This document shows, piece by piece, positions 4,756 through 6,132 of a DNA stretch of 6,132 nt; the first letter of the stretch is position 1, and each line of letters opens with the position of its first letter. The translations under genes and the position numbers were made by a program. The notes beneath the pieces were generated by a model that was not told the DNA's origin, made no database searches, and worked only from the letters and a program-made list of their open reading frames with translations. Origin of the DNA: Halobacteriovoraceae bacterium (GTDB lineage: Bacteria; Bdellovibrionota; Bacteriovoracia; Bacteriovoracales; Bacteriovoracaceae); the NCBI GenBank assembly GCA_018663815.1, contig JABJPQ010000307.1, positions 1-6,132 of the forward strand. Reading direction: 5' to 3'.

Positions 4756-6132
4756 ATGAAAGTTTTATTATGTTGCTACTTGTTAATGGCTACGCTTTTT
4801 GCGCCGTTACATTCACTTGCGGCAGATGATTTTAATGAAGAAGAGTTGTCAAACTTTTTAGAAATTAGTGAAGAAGACAGGTATCTTGTTTTCGGTGAGT
4901 ATGCTGAAGTTGAAATCAGTGCAAAAAAAGCAGTAACGTTGTTATTACAGGATACTGTCAGGCCATACGGGCTTGAACTTGAAAAAGTTAATAATAAAAC
5001 TTACTTGTTATTTGGAAGAAGTGAATTCTTAGGTAAACTTTGTTTTTTTCTTGAAGCAGAAAAAAGAAATGGCAATAATTCTCTCGAAAGACTTTGTCTT
5101 TACTCTGAAGATAATGATGAGATTGAGTACCCTAGTTACACTGATGAAAGATTCTTAGAATCAGTAGAGGAAGGAACATACCTTAGTCTACATTTTGGTT
5201 TAGAAGTTGAAACGGATACTCGGTATAATCAAACACTCGTTAGTCAAGCAGATCCAGCGTTAAGTGTAATTGAAGATCGAAGTGGTAATTTAAATATTAC
5301 TGGAACTCTTAATACTGTTGGTGTTTATGAATTCGTTGTTAAGTCTCAAGAATTAAATTCAGAAATAGTTAGCTATAAACAATTTATCCTCGAAGTAACG
5401 GCTCAAGACAATCAATATCAATGTGCTCCAGGCCACTACTGGGATGAATACCTTAAATATTGTGTTCAAGCATCAGGTCAAACTTGTGGTGAAGGAACTT
5501 GGTATGACCAAGAAACAAACGAATGTCGCGCCTACAGAAGTGTTAGTTCTTGTAGCATTGGAACATACTGGGATCATTTTCAATCTCGTTGTGTAAGAGA
5601 ACGTTCAATGAATTGTCCGCTAAATTATGAGTGGGATGGTTATTATAATAGATGTATTAGATTGCCATATACATGTTCCTTTAATGAGCGTTACGATTAC
5701 TCAAGAAAAACTTGTGTTCGACTATTTAGATCTAGAACATGCTCAATTGGTTTATATTGGAATTCATTTAGACTATCTTGTGTTAGAAATGTTAATCACT
5801 GCCGATATAATGAATACTGGAGTGGTTACTCATGTGAATCAGTAAGACGCTCTTGTCGATCTGGAAGATATTTTGATCCATTTAGAAGAAGATGTACTCC
5901 GAGAACAACTATAAGAACCTGTAGACCAGGTTGGAATTGGAATTATGGATTAAGCTCATGTAATAGAAGAATTATTAGAAATGTAACTTGCCGCACAGGC
6001 CATAGGTGGTCAAGAGGAACTAGAGGTTGTGTTTCACATGATAATGGAAGAGTGACTAGATTTCCAAGAAGACATAGAGTAAGAACTCAACCACCAAGAA
6101 GAACTGGCGGAACAACAAGAACTCAACCACCA
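4756..6132 (+). CDS. Exported protein with two Ig-like segments and ten Cys-X12-Cys-type repeats (3' end outside window)
   Basis: The frame is open for 459 codons to the last base with no stop, so the gene continues beyond the window. The ATG follows GAGAGAGGAG by 5 bases. Residues 1-22 or 1-23 form a signal peptide (hydrophobic MKVLLCCYLLMATLF, cleavage after SLA or LAA). An acidic region (24-135) and residues about 138-215 both look Ig/cadherin-like: the second has the pattern G-N-L-N-I-T-G-T...G-V-Y-E-F-V-V...F-I-L-E-V of putative Ig (He_PIG-type) domains, and the first aligns to it loosely, with C96 and C114 placed on what would be neighbouring strands. Residues 223-425 hold ten repeats with paired cysteines: nine C-X12-C and one C-X10-C. 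From about 430 the chain is basic and Pro-rich. I recognise no family for the repeats. Export, surface exposure and disulfide-rich hairpins are inferred. It is transcribed separately from the FecR operon, from a sigma-54 promoter. Confidence 0.88.
   Translation, partial: MKVLLCCYLLMATLFAPLHSLAADDFNEEELSNFLEISEEDRYLVFGEYAEVEISAKKAVTLLLQDTVRPYGLELEKVNNKTYLLFGRSEFLGKLCFFLEAEKRNGNNSLERLCLYSEDNDEIEYPSYTDERFLESVEEGTYLSLHFGLEVETDTRYNQTLVSQADPALSVIEDRSGNLNITGTLNTVGVYEFVVKSQELNSEIVSYKQFILEVTAQDNQYQCAPGHYWDEYLKYCVQASGQTCGEGTWYDQETNECRAYRSVSSCSIGTYWDHFQSRCVRERSMNCPLNYEWDGYYNRCIRLPYTCSFNERYDYSRKTCVRLFRSRTCSIGLYWNSFRLSCVRNVNHCRYNEYWSGYSCESVRRSCRSGRYFDPFRRRCTPRTTIRTCRPGWNWNYGLSSCNRRIIRNVTCRTGHRWSRGTRGCVSHDNGRVTRFPRRHRVRTQPPRRTGGTTRTQPP
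5422..6030 (+). repeat. Ten tandem Cys-pair modules, about 20 residues each
   Basis: Cysteine pairs lie at residues 223/236, 244/257, 266/279, 287/300, 307/320, 329/342, 349/360, 367/380, 389/402 and 412/425. Within each unit the fourth position is Gly or Asn, the seventh is Trp, Tyr or Phe, and the eighth is Asp, Asn or Ser, as in CSIGTYWDHFQSRCV. The period is 18-23 residues. Only the seventh unit is shortened (two residues missing between its cysteines). Later units are markedly richer in Arg than the first two. The units differ strongly at the DNA level, so the array is old and kept by selection. Confidence 0.92.
6082..6132 (+). repeat. 15-bp direct repeat, period 36 bp, at the window edge
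   Basis: AGAACTCAACCACCA occurs exactly at 6082-6096 and 6118-6132. It encodes RTQPP in frame each time, and the 36-bp period equals 12 residues (RTQPPRRTGGTT). It looks like the beginning of a Pro/Arg/Thr tandem repeat tail of the Cys-repeat protein, cut off by the window end. Confidence 0.6.

Noticed and set aside
5627..5845. Plus-strand open frame of 72 codons
   Set aside because: It is in a different frame inside the Cys-repeat gene, which is continuous and has the conserved repeat pattern across this stretch.
5422..6030. Chitin-binding (peritrophin-like) or TNF-receptor-like domains for the Cys repeats
   Set aside because: Those families have six or more cysteines per unit in different spacing; these units have exactly two, mostly 13 residues apart.

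Overview
The DNA is AT-rich and comes from a Gram-negative bacterium. It encodes a C-terminal outer-membrane beta-barrel, an ExbB/ExbD-type proton channel pair and exported disulfide-type proteins. The low GC, a good sigma-54 promoter, an exported FecR protein fused to a barrel and a large Cys-rich repeat protein together suggest a Bdellovibrionota / Bacteriovorax-like or other delta-type lineage. That placement is an inference and was not tested by a search.

Left part (1-1719). The window opens inside an FtsX-family ABC transporter permease (YbbP-like end), which runs off the left edge and stops at 619. A single-domain CheY-like response regulator on the minus strand overlaps its tail by 9 bp. 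The regulator diverges from a DedA/SNARE-associated membrane protein across a 77-bp spacer. That spacer holds a near-consensus minus-strand promoter and a short perfect inverted repeat.

Middle part (1735-4615). This is a compact operon behind its own promoter: an ExbB/TolQ/MotA-family channel protein, an ExbD/TolR-family partner (start and stop codons overlapping), and, 3 bp later, a 629-residue exported protein. The last protein has an N-terminal FecR domain, a long Lys-rich linker with five 15-residue repeats, and a predicted 10-strand beta-barrel at the C terminus. No TonB and no TonB-dependent receptor lies in the window. The tight spacing suggests that the proton-driven pair and the FecR-barrel protein form one envelope machine.

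Right part (4616-6132). A 140-bp spacer carries a weak terminator, an exact 11-bp tandem direct repeat, and a -24/-12 sigma-54 promoter. Behind it an open reading frame starts at 4756 and runs uninterrupted to the window edge (459 codons, no stop). It encodes an exported protein with two Ig-like segments followed by ten Cys-X12-Cys-type repeats (one shortened to Cys-X10-Cys) and a basic Pro/Arg tail that is itself starting to repeat. This unrecognised protein is the most novel item in the window.
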